Source: Bacteroidota bacterium
GTDB lineage: Bacteria; Bacteroidota; Bacteroidia; Bacteroidales; Cfx3-03
Assembly: GCA_013390605.1 (NCBI GenBank)
Contig: JACAUB010000001.1
Coordinates: forward strand, 4,922,006 to 4,986,005
Length of the DNA stretch: 64,000 nt
Reading direction: 5' to 3'
The position numbers and the translations under genes are program-made. Positions 55,585 through 64,000 of this stretch are shown here, piece by piece. Under the pieces are notes generated by a model, which saw only the letters and a list, made by a program, of their open reading frames with translations, did no database searches and was not told where the DNA came from. Within the stretch, counting starts at the first letter, position 1. Every line of letters begins with the position of its first letter.

Positions 55585-56607
55585 ATGAATTCAGACAGGA
55601 GAAGGGCAACTATAAAAGATATTGCTGAAGCACTTAATCTTTCTGTATCCACAGTGTCGAGGGCTTTACAGAACAATCCACGCATAAGTAAAGAGACTAC
55701 CGAGGAGGTGAAGAAAATGGCTCTTTCATTGGATTATTCGATTCATGGTCCTGCTGCTGCTTTGCGTACGGGACAGGGAAATAATATCGGTGTTATTGTC
55801 CCACGGATAAACCGGCAATTCTTTTCTTCTCTTATAGGGGGGATCGAACAAGTTTTACGAATCAATGCATTAAATACATTCATTTATCAAACTCAAGAAT
55901 CATTTGAAAATGAACAACAAGGAGTCCAGGCAATGCTCAATGCCGGTGTAGATGGGTTGATGATCTCTCTTTCTGTCGAGACTCAGGCATTTGATCATAT
56001 TGAACGATTTATGCGAAGTGGCCGTCCGGTTGTTTTTTTTGATCGGTGTATAGAAGATTCCACTTTAAGTAGAGTTATGATTGATGATTTTCAGGCGGCC
56101 TATCAGATTACAGAACATATCCTGGCCAATGGATGTCGGAAGCTCGTTTACCTGGGTGGAAGTGAACATCTTATGATGTATAGAAATCGCCGAAAAGGAT
56201 TTGAACAGGCGCTAATTGATCATCATCTTGATTCTCCGGATGCTCATATTTATGAAAATTCGTTAACCAGAGAGAAAGGATACGATATAACAAAGCGATT
56301 GATCGAAACAGGTCAAACGCCTGATGCAATAATTTCTGCTTCAGATTTCTCTGCTTTGGGAAGTATCCTTTGCTTAAAAGAGGCCGGAATTAAGATTCCA
56401 GATCAAGTTTGTGTTACCGGGTTTGCAAATGAACTCTTTTCTGAAGTAATGGATCCTTCGCTAACTTCAATTGAACAGCATGCAAGAGAAATTGGGATGA
56501 AGGCAGCTGAGATAATGGTACGGAATATAAAGGGTTTTTCAGAAACTGAAACTGTTTTAATTCCAACCGAATTAATTATTCGACAATCCTCTTTACGACA
56601 TCGTTAA
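55585..56607 (+). CDS. LacI-family transcriptional regulator
   Basis: 340 residues: N-terminal LacI helix-turn-helix at about 8-40 (ATIKDIAEALNLSVSTVSRALQ split as TIKDIAEAL and SVSTVSRAL) with hinge helix GPAAALRTGQ (about 55-64), then a periplasmic-binding-protein-like effector domain (about 68-335; NIGVIVPRINRQFFSSLIGG, VFFDRC, ISASDFSALG). It starts one base after the GH105 stop, so they are cotranscribed. The effector is probably a pectin catabolite such as an unsaturated uronate or 2-keto-3-deoxygluconate, an inference from kduI and kduD downstream. Target operator candidate at 54270-54287. Confidence 0.93.
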   Translation: MNSDRRRATIKDIAEALNLSVSTVSRALQNNPRISKETTEEVKKMALSLDYSIHGPAAALRTGQGNNIGVIVPRINRQFFSSLIGGIEQVLRINALNTFIYQTQESFENEQQGVQAMLNAGVDGLMISLSVETQAFDHIERFMRSGRPVVFFDRCIEDSTLSRVMIDDFQAAYQITEHILANGCRKLVYLGGSEHLMMYRNRRKGFEQALIDHHLDSPDAHIYENSLTREKGYDITKRLIETGQTPDAIISASDFSALGSILCLKEAGIKIPDQVCVTGFANELFSEVMDPSLTSIEQHAREIGMKAAEIMVRNIKGFSETETVLIPTELIIRQSSLRHR

Positions 56608-56697
56608 TTATAAATACAATACACACCCAGAAATGTGTAAAAGTTAAATAATATTATAAAAATTCCACTAGGCTATTAACCATTCAATAATTAGAAA

Positions 56698-57540
56698 ATG
56701 AAAACATTAATTGAAGAAAGATTTGGAACACATCCTGATGACTTCAAAAAGTATACTACAGAGACTATCAGGAAGGATTTTTTAATATCAAGTATCATGC
56801 AGCCTGACACGGTTAAGTGGGTTTATTCTCACAACGATCGTTTAATGGTCGGCGGTATTATGCCTGTTGAAGAACAACTCACTTTACAAACACTAGATCT
56901 TTTACGAGCAGAGTATTTTCTCGAAAGGAGAGAGCTTGGAATTATCAATACGGGTGGAGCCGGTGTTGTTTATGCTGATGGCCATGCCTGGGAACTGGAA
57001 AATAAAGATGCACTTTATATTGGAAAAGGAATTCGTGAAGTATCGTTTGCCAGTATGAATGCTCAAAATCCAGCTCGTTTTTATGTGAACTCTGCTCCTG
57101 CACATGCATCGTATCCTACAAAACGTATTACAAAAGCCGAAGCAATATCAGTAGATATGGGTTCATTAGAGACCTGTAATGCTCGTACTATTAATAAGAT
57201 GATTGTTAACCAATTGCTTGAAACTTGTCAATTGCAAATGGGATTAACCGAACTTAAAACAGGTAGCGTTTGGAATACAATGCCTGCACATACCCACCCA
57301 CGTAGAATGGAAGCCTATTTCTATTTTGATTTACCTGCCGATCAGGCTGTTTGTCATTTTATGGGACAACCTCAGGAAACCAGACATATCTGGATGAAAG
57401 GTGAGGATGCTGTTATTTCTCCTGCCTGGTCTATTCATGCCGCAACTGCAACTGCTAATTACTCATTTATCTGGGGTATGGCTGGTGAGAATCTCGATTA
57501 TGGCGATATGGATATGGTAAACACAGGTGATTTGCGATAA
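56698..57540 (+). CDS. kduI: 5-dehydro-4-deoxy-D-glucuronate isomerase
   Basis: Isomerises 5-keto-4-deoxyuronate, formed spontaneously from the unsaturated galacturonate released by GH105, to 3-deoxy-D-glycero-2,5-hexodiulosonate in the cytoplasm. 280 residues. All four zinc ligands are placed: H198, H200 and E205 in AHTHPRRMEAY, and H247 in SIHAATAT. The 90-bp gap before it holds a small inverted repeat TACACA/TGTGTA (56620-56639). Followed by kduD. Confidence 0.96.
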   Translation: MKTLIEERFGTHPDDFKKYTTETIRKDFLISSIMQPDTVKWVYSHNDRLMVGGIMPVEEQLTLQTLDLLRAEYFLERRELGIINTGGAGVVYADGHAWELENKDALYIGKGIREVSFASMNAQNPARFYVNSAPAHASYPTKRITKAEAISVDMGSLETCNARTINKMIVNQLLETCQLQMGLTELKTGSVWNTMPAHTHPRRMEAYFYFDLPADQAVCHFMGQPQETRHIWMKGEDAVISPAWSIHAATATANYSFIWGMAGENLDYGDMDMVNTGDLR

Positions 57541-57604
57541 TTTTAATTCTGCTTGTTCTGAATTTTAGTTACAAGCTATTTACGTACTGAAAAATAATAA
57601 ACGT

Positions 57605-58396
57605 ATGAAAAAGAACCTTTTTGATCTAACTGGAAAAGTTGCACTGGTTACTGGTGCAACACATGGTCTTGGAATGTCAATGGCAAAAGCATTGGCTGAT
57701 AGTGGTGCCAAGATTGTTGTAAATGACATTAATCCTGAAAAATTGGCTGACGCTAAAGCTACTTATAATGCTGATGGTTACGAAGTATTTACTTATATAT
57801 TTGATGTAACAAATGAACCTCAGGTTATTGAAGGTCTCGCTTTAATTGCTAAAGAAGTTGGCCCTGTTGATATTCTGATCAATAATGCCGGTATCATCAA
57901 ACGTATACCTGCAGTAGATATGAATGTAGAGGATTTTCGTCAGGTTATCGATATTGATTTGGTTGGTCCCTTTATTCTTTCAAAGCAGGTTGCTCGTGGA
58001 ATGATAGCTCGCCAGAGTGGTGGAAAAATTATTAATATGTGCTCAATGATGAGCGAATTAGGTAGAGAAACTGTTTCTGCTTATGCTTCGGCTAAGGGCG
58101 GACTGAAAATGTTAACTAAGAATCTTGCTACCGAATGGGCAAAATACAACATTCAAATCAATGGCATAGGTCCGGGATACTTTGCAACAGCTCAGACAGC
58201 CCCGCTACGTGAGGCCGGGCACCCATTCAATGATTTTATCATCAGCCGCACACCTGCCGCCAGATGGGGTAGTCCTGATGATTTACAGGGCGCTGCTATT
58301 TTCCTGGCATCACCTGCATCTGATTTTGTAAATGGTCAGATCCTATATGTTGATGGTGGAATTTTAGCTTCACTTGGAAAAGCTTCAAACGAATAG
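57605..58396 (+). CDS. kduD: 2-dehydro-3-deoxy-D-gluconate 5-dehydrogenase
   Basis: Short-chain dehydrogenase that reduces the KduI product to 2-keto-3-deoxygluconate with NAD(P)H. 263 residues. Nucleotide motif TGATHGLG (16-23), NNAG (93-96), catalytic S147, Y160 and K164 (YASAKGG). The SDR tail FLASPASDFVNGQILYVDGG is present. It follows kduI by 64 bp and closes the operon. The kinase and aldolase for 2-keto-3-deoxygluconate are not in the window. Confidence 0.94.
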   Translation: MKKNLFDLTGKVALVTGATHGLGMSMAKALADSGAKIVVNDINPEKLADAKATYNADGYEVFTYIFDVTNEPQVIEGLALIAKEVGPVDILINNAGIIKRIPAVDMNVEDFRQVIDIDLVGPFILSKQVARGMIARQSGGKIINMCSMMSELGRETVSAYASAKGGLKMLTKNLATEWAKYNIQINGIGPGYFATAQTAPLREAGHPFNDFIISRTPAARWGSPDDLQGAAIFLASPASDFVNGQILYVDGGILASLGKASNE

Positions 58397-58425
58397 CTTT
58401 TCATCATCTGAGTAAAATAATTTGG

Positions 58426-58464
58426 GGAGACCGTATTCATCTTTTTGATCGGTCTCCTTTTTTT
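58426..58464 (+). terminator. Intrinsic terminator after kduD
   Basis: GGAGACCG (58426-58433) with CGGTCTCC (58450-58457), 16-nt loop, followed by seven T. Located 30 bp after the stop. Confidence 0.85.
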
Positions 58465-58684
58465 GTGTAATGATTTCTACAGAAGTTAAAATGATCAGAT
58501 ATCTTTTAATATGTTTAAGTATCAAGAATGAAATAGGTTACGGTTATTTATAGTGATTTTTGAATATTTTAATTGTTAAAAATTAATTAAACCCATATTT
58601 CAACAAAACATTACAAATTATGTAGTGTTATCTCGCAAGTTATTTGGAAGAACTCTAAATAATTTTTTTTTCATTTTATTCAGG

Positions 58685-58759
58685 ATGCTGTACTTGAATT
58701 CAGATGGAGGAGAGATACAATTAACGGGAAATGTCGATTGGGTTTATGTTTCGTGGTGA
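58685..58759 (+). CDS. Possible 24-residue small ORF before a hairpin
   Basis: ATG at 58685 opens a 24-codon frame (MLYLNSDGGEIQLTGNVDWV then YVSW) ending TGA, followed six bases later by a hairpin GAAAACCG/CGGTTTTC (58765-58796). It is in the 506-bp gap between kduD and the peptidase gene. The layout of short frame plus hairpin is suggestive of a small protein or sRNA, but no strong promoter or ribosome site supports it. Confidence 0.25.
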   Translation: MLYLNSDGGEIQLTGNVDWVYVSW

Positions 58760-58798
58760 ATGCTGAAAACCGTTGTCTGAAAAGATGGCGGTTTTCGT

Positions 58799-58806
58799 TA
58801 TATTTG
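58799..58806 (+). promoter_or_regulatory. -7 box of the M3 peptidase gene
   Basis: TATATTTG, exact TAnnTTTG match, 97 bp before the start codon at 58903 and directly after the hairpin at 58765-58796. It would give a leader of about 90 nt. Confidence 0.5.
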
Positions 58807-58902
58807 TATAGATATAATTGCAAAAGCTATAATAAGAAAACGGCCGCTTATTTTTCTATCTGCAAAGATCTATAATGATACAAAAAATAGGAGATATACC
58901 CA

Positions 58903-60510
58903 ATGAAGAATGAACTATCTGATTTTATTAGAGCTTTAGAGGAAAAGTTAGTTCCGCTATCTCAACAAACGAATTTGGCTTATTGGAATGCAGCTATTTC
59001 TGGTGATGATGAAGATTTTTCTTTATTTGAAGATCTAAGTGTAAAACTCACTGAAGTTTATTCCGATAAAAGGTATTTTAGGAAGCTAAAAAAAATAAAA
59101 GATTCAGGTGCTATACTAGATTCACTTGATCAGCGACAGCTTCATCTTCTTTATGATGCCTTCCTTGATAATCAGGCGACTCCTTCTTTAATGAAAAGAC
59201 GTATAAAACTAGAGACTGAAATTGAAAAGAAGTATAATAATTTCAGAGTTACATTGAAAGGACACGAAATTAACGATAATGAAGTTGAGGATATTTTAAA
59301 GAAATCGATCAGTTCCGAAGAAGTAAAGGAAGCATGGGAAGCTCATAAACAGATTGGCCCATTAGTCTCTAAAGATATTCTGAAACTGGTTAAGTTACGT
59401 AATCAGATTTCCGTAAAACTCGGATTTAATAATTATCATGAGATGAGTTTGATGCTCAATGATCAGCATCCGGCTGAGGTTTCTACATTATTTGATGAAC
59501 TTGATTCGCTTACTCATGATGTGTTTGTTAAACTAAAGATCGAAATTGATACTTTTCTAAGTAATAAATTCTCTGTTCCTCAGGAAGATCTTTGTCCATG
59601 GCATTATCAGAATCGCTATTTTCAGGAGGCCCCTGTTCTTTCTTCACTCGATCTGGATCATTATTTTGTCAATAAGAACCTTGAAGTACTTACTACAGAA
59701 TATTATAAAGGAATCGGTTTGGATATTACAGATCTCATTGCAAAAAGTGACTTATATGATAAGCCCGGTAAAAATCAACATGCTTTTTGCATAAATATCG
59801 ATAACAGTGGTGATGTTAGGGTTTTATGTAATTTAAAATCAAATCAGTATTGGATGAATACCATGCTGCATGAGTTTGGTCATGGCGTTTATGATAAATA
59901 TATTGATCAGAAGTTGCCTTATACTTTGCGCGAACCTTCGCATATCTTCACTACAGAAGCTATCGCAATGCTTTTTGGAAGGTTCTCTACAAACCCACAA
60001 TGGCTTCAGGATATGATTGGGATAACTGATGAAGAAAAAATTTCTATTGCAGAAGCCTGTTTCAGTACATTACGTACTGAACAACTTGTTTTTAGCCGGT
60101 GGGTTCAGGTTGTGTATCGATTTGAAAAATCAATGTATGAGGATCCTGATCAGGACTTAAACACACTTTGGTGGGATTTGGTAGAGAAATATCAGATGAT
60201 TAAACGTCCTAAAGATCGTGATAAGCCTGATTGGGCGACAAAGATTCACATTGCCACTTCACCTTGTTATTATCATAATTATCTACTAGGCGAGTTATTG
60301 GCTTCACAATTGCTTTATTATATAGCTAATAATGTAATCCATTCTGAAAATGTCAGATTTGAAAGCTTTGCAAATAAGAAAGAGGTTGGAGCTTTTCTGA
60401 TAGAAAAGATTTTTAAGCCCGGATCAGTTTATCATTGGAGTGAGTTGATAGAAAAAGCTACAGGCGAACCACTCTCAGCACGCTATTATGCAAAACAGTT
60501 TATCAACTGA
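58903..60510 (+). CDS. M3-family zinc metallopeptidase (oligoendopeptidase-like)
   Basis: Probable cytoplasmic peptidase acting on short peptides; there is no signal peptide. 535 residues, shorter than PepF (about 600) and mostly helical. The zinc motif HEFGH is at 323-327 and the third ligand is E352 in TEAIA, about 25 residues later as in the M3 family. The C-terminal segment HIATSPCYYHNYLLGELLASQL matches the substrate-binding YHNY region. Transcribed alone, convergent with gldD, nine bases between the stops. Exact subfamily and substrate are open. Confidence 0.9.
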   Translation: MKNELSDFIRALEEKLVPLSQQTNLAYWNAAISGDDEDFSLFEDLSVKLTEVYSDKRYFRKLKKIKDSGAILDSLDQRQLHLLYDAFLDNQATPSLMKRRIKLETEIEKKYNNFRVTLKGHEINDNEVEDILKKSISSEEVKEAWEAHKQIGPLVSKDILKLVKLRNQISVKLGFNNYHEMSLMLNDQHPAEVSTLFDELDSLTHDVFVKLKIEIDTFLSNKFSVPQEDLCPWHYQNRYFQEAPVLSSLDLDHYFVNKNLEVLTTEYYKGIGLDITDLIAKSDLYDKPGKNQHAFCINIDNSGDVRVLCNLKSNQYWMNTMLHEFGHGVYDKYIDQKLPYTLREPSHIFTTEAIAMLFGRFSTNPQWLQDMIGITDEEKISIAEACFSTLRTEQLVFSRWVQVVYRFEKSMYEDPDQDLNTLWWDLVEKYQMIKRPKDRDKPDWATKIHIATSPCYYHNYLLGELLASQLLYYIANNVIHSENVRFESFANKKEVGAFLIEKIFKPGSVYHWSELIEKATGEPLSARYYAKQFIN

Positions 60511-60518
60511 AAATAAAG

Positions 60519-61112
60519 TTATTTCCACTTTAAGGTCTCTATCAAATGATCGATATCTTTCGAAACGAAATCAATTACCGGCACTAAAGAATCATTATTG
60601 GGCAGGGCATTAAAATAGAGAGCACCTCTTAAAAAGTGATGAACGCTATCGGTAACATAGAACTGATAGACCGAAGCAGCCTCAGCTCCCTGAATCTTAT
60701 AAATAGTGCCGTATACTTTATGCGAGGGATTATTTATTTCACTCTCTTCAATGGCAGTGGCTTTCGCTATATGTTTTGAAACAAGGATGTGCGAATCATC
60801 CAGATATTTCTTTAAGTTATTATCCAATTGTTTATAGCTGAGATGAAGTACGCCTTTAAATTTTGAAAATTCAAGGTTTATCCAATACTTTTCATCAGGA
60901 CTGTTTTTGTCGGAGCTTATTTTGCAATATACCGGAAGGCTAAACGAATACGGCAATGTTGAATCGAGGTCGCGATAAGCTTTTACCGGAGTATCAATTC
61001 GAAAGAATCCTCTTGGTTTTGGGACATAGTTTTGTTGACACGAAGTTGTGAAAAGTGATATCAGCGTTATTATTAACGCAAAACGAAAAAGAAAAATGCG
61101 GTATTTAATCAT
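60519..61112 (-). CDS. gldD: Gliding motility lipoprotein GldD
   Basis: Lipoprotein of the gliding/type IX secretion gene set; its molecular role is not settled. 197 residues; the lipobox is LFTTSC with Cys25, followed by the family signature YVPKPRGFFRIDTP. The central segment WINLEFSKFKGVLHLSYK and the C-terminal HFLRGALYFNALPNNDSL are also GldD-typical. It follows gldE by 15 bp, the usual order in Bacteroidota. Presence of gldD alone does not prove gliding. Confidence 0.93.
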   Translation of the reverse strand: MIKYRIFLFRFALIITLISLFTTSCQQNYVPKPRGFFRIDTPVKAYRDLDSTLPYSFSLPVYCKISSDKNSPDEKYWINLEFSKFKGVLHLSYKQLDNNLKKYLDDSHILVSKHIAKATAIEESEINNPSHKVYGTIYKIQGAEAASVYQFYVTDSVHHFLRGALYFNALPNNDSLVPVIDFVSKDIDHLIETLKWK

Positions 61113-61127
61113 TCTATATGCTATTTT

Positions 61128-62120
61128 TTATTCGTCAGTGTCGGTCATTTGAGGAAGTTTAACCCTGATGCGCCTTATTCTTCTTTTATCAACAGATTCA
61201 ACAATAAAATCAAGTTTTTCAAATTTTACCTCATAGCCTGCTTCAGGTATTCTTCCTGCTAATTCTAGAATTAATCCCGCAAGTGTATCGGGATCACCAG
61301 GGAGATCATCAAAAAGATTATCTTCAGTATCGGTTATTTTACAAAAATCGTTCAATGTTACCTTTGCTTCAAAAAGGTACTCATATTCATTGAGCTGATG
61401 ATAAATACGATCCTCTGTATCATTATCATATTCATCATTTATCTCGCCAACAATTTCTTCAAGTATGTCCTCCATTGTAACGATTCCTGTAGTACCTCCA
61501 AATTCATCAATTACAATGGCAAGGTGGATATGTTTTTCCTGAAATTCATGAAGCAGATCGCTGATGCTTTTATTTTCTGTGATAAACCAAGCCTTTCGGA
61601 TAAGTCGTTTCCAATCTTTCGTATCAATATTTTTTGTGTAGGGTAAAAGATCTTTCACATAGACAATTCCTTTGATTTGATCGATAGTGCCCTCGTATAT
61701 TGGAATACGTGAATAGCCTGAACTAATAACGGTTTGAATCAGATGGTCAAAACTCATTGTTATCTCAACAGCTGTAATATCCATTCTTGAACGCATAATC
61801 TCTTTAACATCAATATCTCCAAATCGGGCAACACCTTTCATTAGTTGTTGTTCCTCTTCAGTGGTTTCAGAAATTGAGACATCATTTAACGTTTCAAGAA
61901 CCAATTGTGGTGTGAGATGCTTTTTCTTGTGGTATTTAAGATGAAATAATTTTTTAGCTAAGCGAAATAAAAATCCATTTATCGGATAGAAAACTACAGA
62001 TTGAAAGATAAATAGGAGTACTAAAAAAAGAAGTGGAATAATGACGAGAAACATTTCGGGTGATAAAACACCTGCTAAAAGAATATGTTGTGTAAGATGA
62101 CTATGAGGTTCCAAGAACAA
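61128..62120 (-). CDS. gldE: GldE-like CBS/CorC protein lacking the usual DUF21 membrane domain
   Basis: 330 residues. The C-terminal half is normal for GldE: a CBS pair (about 100-230; RFGDIDVKEIMRSRMD, YSRIPIYEGTIDQIKGIVYVKDLLP, HLAIVIDEFGGTTGIVTMEDILEEIVGEI) and the transporter-associated CorC/HlyC domain (about 245-325). The N-terminal part has only one strong span (FLVIIPLLFLVLLFIFQ, about 23-40) where family members of about 430 residues carry a four-span DUF21 domain. The 81 bp between this start and the ssb stop cannot hold the rest, so the domain is deleted rather than mis-started. Position between ssb and gldD is canonical. Confidence 0.85.
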   Translation of the reverse strand: MFLEPHSHLTQHILLAGVLSPEMFLVIIPLLFLVLLFIFQSVVFYPINGFLFRLAKKLFHLKYHKKKHLTPQLVLETLNDVSISETTEEEQQLMKGVARFGDIDVKEIMRSRMDITAVEITMSFDHLIQTVISSGYSRIPIYEGTIDQIKGIVYVKDLLPYTKNIDTKDWKRLIRKAWFITENKSISDLLHEFQEKHIHLAIVIDEFGGTTGIVTMEDILEEIVGEINDEYDNDTEDRIYHQLNEYEYLFEAKVTLNDFCKITDTEDNLFDDLPGDPDTLAGLILELAGRIPEAGYEVKFEKLDFIVESVDKRRIRRIRVKLPQMTDTDE

Positions 62121-62201
62121 TTAATTTTATGTTTCAGGGTGCTAAATTACAAATAAAAAGGGCAGTTACAACTAACTGCCCTGATATCATTTAGTTAATT
62201 T

Positions 62202-62678
62202 TTAGAATGGAAGATCGTCATTTGAATTATCAGAAGTAAAAGTGGTATTCTCCTGTTGAGAATTCAAATTGCTACCTTGCATACCCGCATTGATATAAGG
62301 TTCTGACTGCGATGATACAACCGGACCTGTACCTGTTCCGGAAGGTTTTCCTCCTACCATTACTAGATTATCGCAAGTTATTTCAGTAATATATCGTTTA
62401 ACGCCATCTTTATCATCATATTGACGTGAACGAAGGCGACCCTCCAGATAAATGGTGCTTCCTTTACGAAGATATTTTTCGGCAACATCGGCCAGCCCAC
62501 GCCAAACCACAATGTTGTGCCATTCAGTATGATCTGTCTTTACGCCATCTCTTCCAGGGATAGATTCAGTGGTCGCAATTGAAAAGGTAGCCTTTTTAAT
62601 ACCGTTCCCAATGTCCTGTGTTACTGGGTCTTTTCCAAGATTTCCAAGCAGGATTACTTTATTAACACCTAATGACAT
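62202..62678 (-). CDS. ssb: Single-stranded DNA-binding protein
   Basis: Binds single-stranded DNA in replication and repair. 158 residues: OB fold at 1-110 (VNKVILLGNLGKDPV, FSIATTE, TEWHNIVVWRGLADVAEKYLRKGSTIYLEGRLR), a disordered Gly/Ser/Gln-rich linker, and the acidic C-terminal tip DDLPF that recruits partner proteins. It sits between mutY and gldE, the arrangement common in this phylum. Confidence 0.97.
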   Translation of the reverse strand: MSLGVNKVILLGNLGKDPVTQDIGNGIKKATFSIATTESIPGRDGVKTDHTEWHNIVVWRGLADVAEKYLRKGSTIYLEGRLRSRQYDDKDGVKRYITEITCDNLVMVGGKPSGTGTGPVVSSQSEPYINAGMQGSNLNSQQENTTFTSDNSNDDLPF

Positions 62679-62751
62679 TTTAATAGTTTTTTAAAAAGTT
62701 AACGACTATGTGATTAACAAATATACACTTTTAACACCTCTAAATCAATTA

Positions 62752-63837
62752 TTATTTTATCAACGTAGGAATAATAATATTTAAATAATTCTCAATTAGT
62801 CTTGAAGTGGGATACTCTTTATGGTTTTCAAAAGTAACTCCAATCCACTCTTCCTTAATGAGATGTGAATTATAGTTTTCAAGTTTAACAGCAAAAAAAC
62901 GTGTGTTCAATTGTTGATGGGTAAGCTGGTGTATAAAGTCTTTGTAAGTAGTAGAAATTACTGGGTGATGGTTGGCAATGTTTTCATTCCAGTAATCCGA
63001 AACAGTCAGCTTGTCAAAATCATAACATTTATCATCCTCAATTAAGGGTAGATCAAACAGTCCATGCCAGATATCACCTTTTCCACGCTGCTGTATGAAA
63101 AAGATGATCTGATTGTTTTCATTAAAATAATAGAGAAACAGATAATTGAAGAATCTCTTTCTTATAGTAACTCTTTTACTTTTAACCGGGAGGTCGTTTA
63201 CTATTCCTGCTGAAAAAGCCTGACAACTATTTGAGAAGATGCAGTTTGAGCAGTCAGGGTTTCTTGGAACACAATATAATGCCCCAAACTCCATCAGCGC
63301 CTGATTAAAGATTGCCGGATCAGCATTTTGGAGTAATGTCTCGGCCATCTCTCTGATTGCGGTTTTCCCTTTTGACGTATTGATGGGTTGGGTGTAGCCT
63401 TGAAATCGTGAAAGAAAGCGGAGCACATTTCCATCGACCACCACTTTAGATTCACCAAAGGCAATACTTGCAATGGCTGCGGCAGTATATTCTCCAACGC
63501 CTTTTAACTTGATAATCTGATCATAAGTTGAAGGAAAAATGCCATTATAGAGATTTTGCACCTGCTTTGCTGCTTCATGCATGTTTCTCGCCCTACTATA
63601 ATACCCTAATCCTTGCCACAATAATAAAATTTCTTGTTGGTCGGCATTTGCTAATAGATCGATAGTTGGAAATCGATCTATAAAACGGAGGTAATACGCA
63701 AGCCCCTGATTGATTCTGGTTTGTTGAAGAATAACCTCGGAAATCCATATATGATAGGGATTTCGAGTGTTTCTCCATGGTAAATCGCGCGCATTATTGC
63801 GATACCAATTAGTTAATTGTGTACTAAATTTTATCAT
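62752..63837 (-). CDS. mutY: A/G-specific adenine DNA glycosylase
   Basis: Removes adenine mispaired with 8-oxoguanine. The start at 63837 (MIKFSTQLTNWYRNNARDLPW) matches family N-termini; an upstream in-frame ATG at 63903 would add 22 residues. 361 residues. Catalytic Glu in WISEVILQQTR, helix-hairpin-helix LKGVGEYTAAAI, catalytic Asp in VVVDGNVLR, and the iron-sulfur ligands CVPRNPDCSNCIFSNSC (C-X6-C-X2-C-X5-C). The C-terminal NUDIX-like 8-oxoG recognition domain (about 230-355) is present. Divergent from the HU gene. Confidence 0.96.
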   Translation of the reverse strand: MIKFSTQLTNWYRNNARDLPWRNTRNPYHIWISEVILQQTRINQGLAYYLRFIDRFPTIDLLANADQQEILLLWQGLGYYSRARNMHEAAKQVQNLYNGIFPSTYDQIIKLKGVGEYTAAAIASIAFGESKVVVDGNVLRFLSRFQGYTQPINTSKGKTAIREMAETLLQNADPAIFNQALMEFGALYCVPRNPDCSNCIFSNSCQAFSAGIVNDLPVKSKRVTIRKRFFNYLFLYYFNENNQIIFFIQQRGKGDIWHGLFDLPLIEDDKCYDFDKLTVSDYWNENIANHHPVISTTYKDFIHQLTHQQLNTRFFAVKLENYNSHLIKEEWIGVTFENHKEYPTSRLIENYLNIIIPTLIK

Positions 63838-63913
63838 TTTATGCAAACATAATAAACAGAGCGGTTTAGAAAGAAAAAAAATGAAATTCTTTTCGCAATC
63901 CATTAAAAAGATT

Positions 63914-63921
63914 TATATTTG
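63914..63921 (+). promoter_or_regulatory. -7 box of the HU gene
   Basis: TATATTTG, exact match to TAnnTTTG, 47 bp before the ATG at 63969 in the 131-bp divergent gap with mutY. Confidence 0.6.
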
Positions 63922-63968
63922 CATCCCCATTAAAAAATTTATTATCAAATTCTTAAACCGATACTGAT

Positions 63969-64000
63969 ATGACAAAAGCAGAAATCGTAGCTGAAATTGC
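63969..64000 (+). CDS. HU-family DNA-binding protein, 5' end only
   Basis: Ten complete codons are visible, MTKAEIVAEI, the standard N-terminus of Bacteroidota HU/IHF-type histone-like proteins; the window ends inside the gene. Position divergent from mutY agrees with the conserved phylum order. The call rests on the short N-terminus plus context. Confidence 0.8.
   Translation, partial: MTKAEIVAEI

Overview
The window is a chromosomal segment of an AT-rich member of the Bacteroidota. Evidence: two SusC/SusD pairs, a FecR/ECF-sigma relay, -7 boxes of the TAnnTTTG type, gliding genes gldD and gldE, and the HU-mutY-ssb-gldE-gldD order typical of the phylum. The genus cannot be read from the sequence.

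Bases 132-25285 (minus strand) are a rhamnogalacturonan (pectin) utilization locus. An ECF sigma factor, a FecR anti-sigma factor and a SusC with an N-terminal STN signalling domain form a sensor relay. SusD follows, then a long enzyme train: a SASA-type esterase (internally deleted), PL11 lyase, GH2 beta-galactosidase, CE12 acetylesterase, GH28, an unassigned (alpha/alpha)6 enzyme, a second CE12, a sulfatase, a DUF4450-type (alpha/alpha)6 protein and GH105. Together they would deacetylate, cut and trim rhamnogalacturonan I. No recognisable GH78 or GH106 rhamnosidase is present, and a sulfatase is an unexpected member.

Bases 25357-29149 (plus), divergent from the sigma gene, encode two DUF3857/transglutaminase-fold proteins. 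The first keeps a Cys-His-Asp triad; the second has lost all three residues. Bases 30096-42453 hold a GH2 enzyme, a beta-propeller protein, a GH2 beta-mannosidase and a second SusC/SusD pair without STN domain or adjacent regulator.

Bases 42593-47092 carry a small lipoprotein gene, a secreted protein of unknown function, and a divergent histidine kinase/response regulator pair of the RprX/RprY type. Four helically phased TTAA repeats lie in the shared intergenic region. Bases 47137-50974 are a complete riboflavin operon (ribD-ribE-ribBA-ribH) under an FMN riboswitch, followed by a convergent Nramp transporter and then cysS.

Bases 54234-58464 are a second pectin operon: GH105, a LacI-type regulator, kduI and kduD. 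It converts unsaturated galacturonate towards 2-keto-3-deoxygluconate and probably receives products of the first locus. The rest (58903-64000) is housekeeping: an M3 peptidase, gldD, a GldE protein without its usual membrane domain, ssb, mutY and the start of an HU gene. No tRNA, rRNA, CRISPR array, prophage or intact insertion sequence was seen.
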